A DNA stretch of 64,000 nt from Sedimentitalea sp042687825 (GTDB lineage: Bacteria > Pseudomonadota > Alphaproteobacteria > Rhodobacterales > Rhodobacteraceae): contig NZ_JBHUQE010000001.1 in assembly GCF_042687825.1 (NCBI RefSeq), positions 248,001 to 312,000 on the forward strand, given 5' to 3'. A program made the translations under genes and the position numbers. The notes under the pieces were generated by a model. The model made no database searches. It saw nothing but the letters and a program-made list of their open reading frames with translations, and was not told the origin of the DNA. Positions 63,876 to 64,000 of the stretch are shown one piece after another (the stretch's first letter is position 1; every line of letters begins with the position of its first letter).

Positions 63876-64000
63876 GCCGGTCCGGAGTGTGCCGGACATG
63901 CCCGACCGACCGGTCAGGCGCATATCATTTGACACATATCGTCGGTGCTTTGAGTTTGCCAGATGGGTTCGCAATGCGCTAGAAACCAGAGACGGCCAGG

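Overview
The window is a gene-dense chromosomal segment of an alphaproteobacterium, almost certainly a member of the Rhodobacteraceae (Roseobacter/Rhodobacter group). The grounds are the high GC content, the gene order mnmE-mnmG-rsmG-parA-parB beside rho-hemJ, the RegB/SenC/RegA redox-regulatory locus next to ahcY, the tsaE-amgK-murU-addB-addA-trxA cluster, and the family-specific form of many proteins. No insertion sequences, prophage, CRISPR array, tRNA or rRNA genes were seen. The genus cannot be named from sequence alone.

Layout. 1-16.9 kb: a housekeeping block with a partial carbon-nitrogen hydrolase, grxC, comF, an NDUFAF5-like methyltransferase fold protein, hemH, two L,D-transpeptidases, a CAP lipoprotein, an RNA m5U methyltransferase, a paired ABC exporter, cca, a NUDIX CoA pyrophosphatase, hslO, a response-regulator/PP2C phosphatase beside an Hpt protein, and ilvA. 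17-30.4 kb: argG, DUF1810, a translationally coupled sulfotransferase/class IV aminotransferase pair, msrA, maeB, mutS, hrcA-grpE diverging from rph-rdgB-hemW.

30.4-41.4 kb is the replication-origin neighbourhood. parB, parA, rsmG, mnmG, mnmE, rho and hemJ all read leftward, and maf, aroE, coaE and dnaQ all read rightward. They diverge from a 408-bp AT-rich, gene-free gap (37781-38188) with DnaA-box-like sequences, which I propose as oriC. Two perfect 16-bp parS palindromes lie 3.2 and 5.1 kb away, inside mnmG and rsmG. GC content drops visibly across this segment.

41.4-64 kb: secB, fxsA, a Tim44-domain protein, mltA, smr, a lipoprotein hydrolase, hslVU, trxA with a clear terminator, addAB, the MurNAc-recycling pair murU/amgK, tsaE, a kinase-less DivL-like PAS protein, regB diverging from senC-regA, an HD phosphohydrolase, ahcY with a strong terminator, a possible structured small RNA, and a DUF2853 protein.

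The genes combine chromosome replication and segregation (oriC, parABS), protein quality control (hrcA/grpE, hslO, hslVU, trxA, msrA, secB), cell-wall turnover (mltA, amgK/murU, L,D-transpeptidases), DNA repair (mutS, addAB), heme synthesis (hemH, hemJ) and redox or cell-cycle signalling (RegBA, DivL-like, PP2C/Hpt). Start codons were chosen by ribosome-binding site, operon overlap and family length. Several differ from the longest possible reading frame, as noted in the entries.
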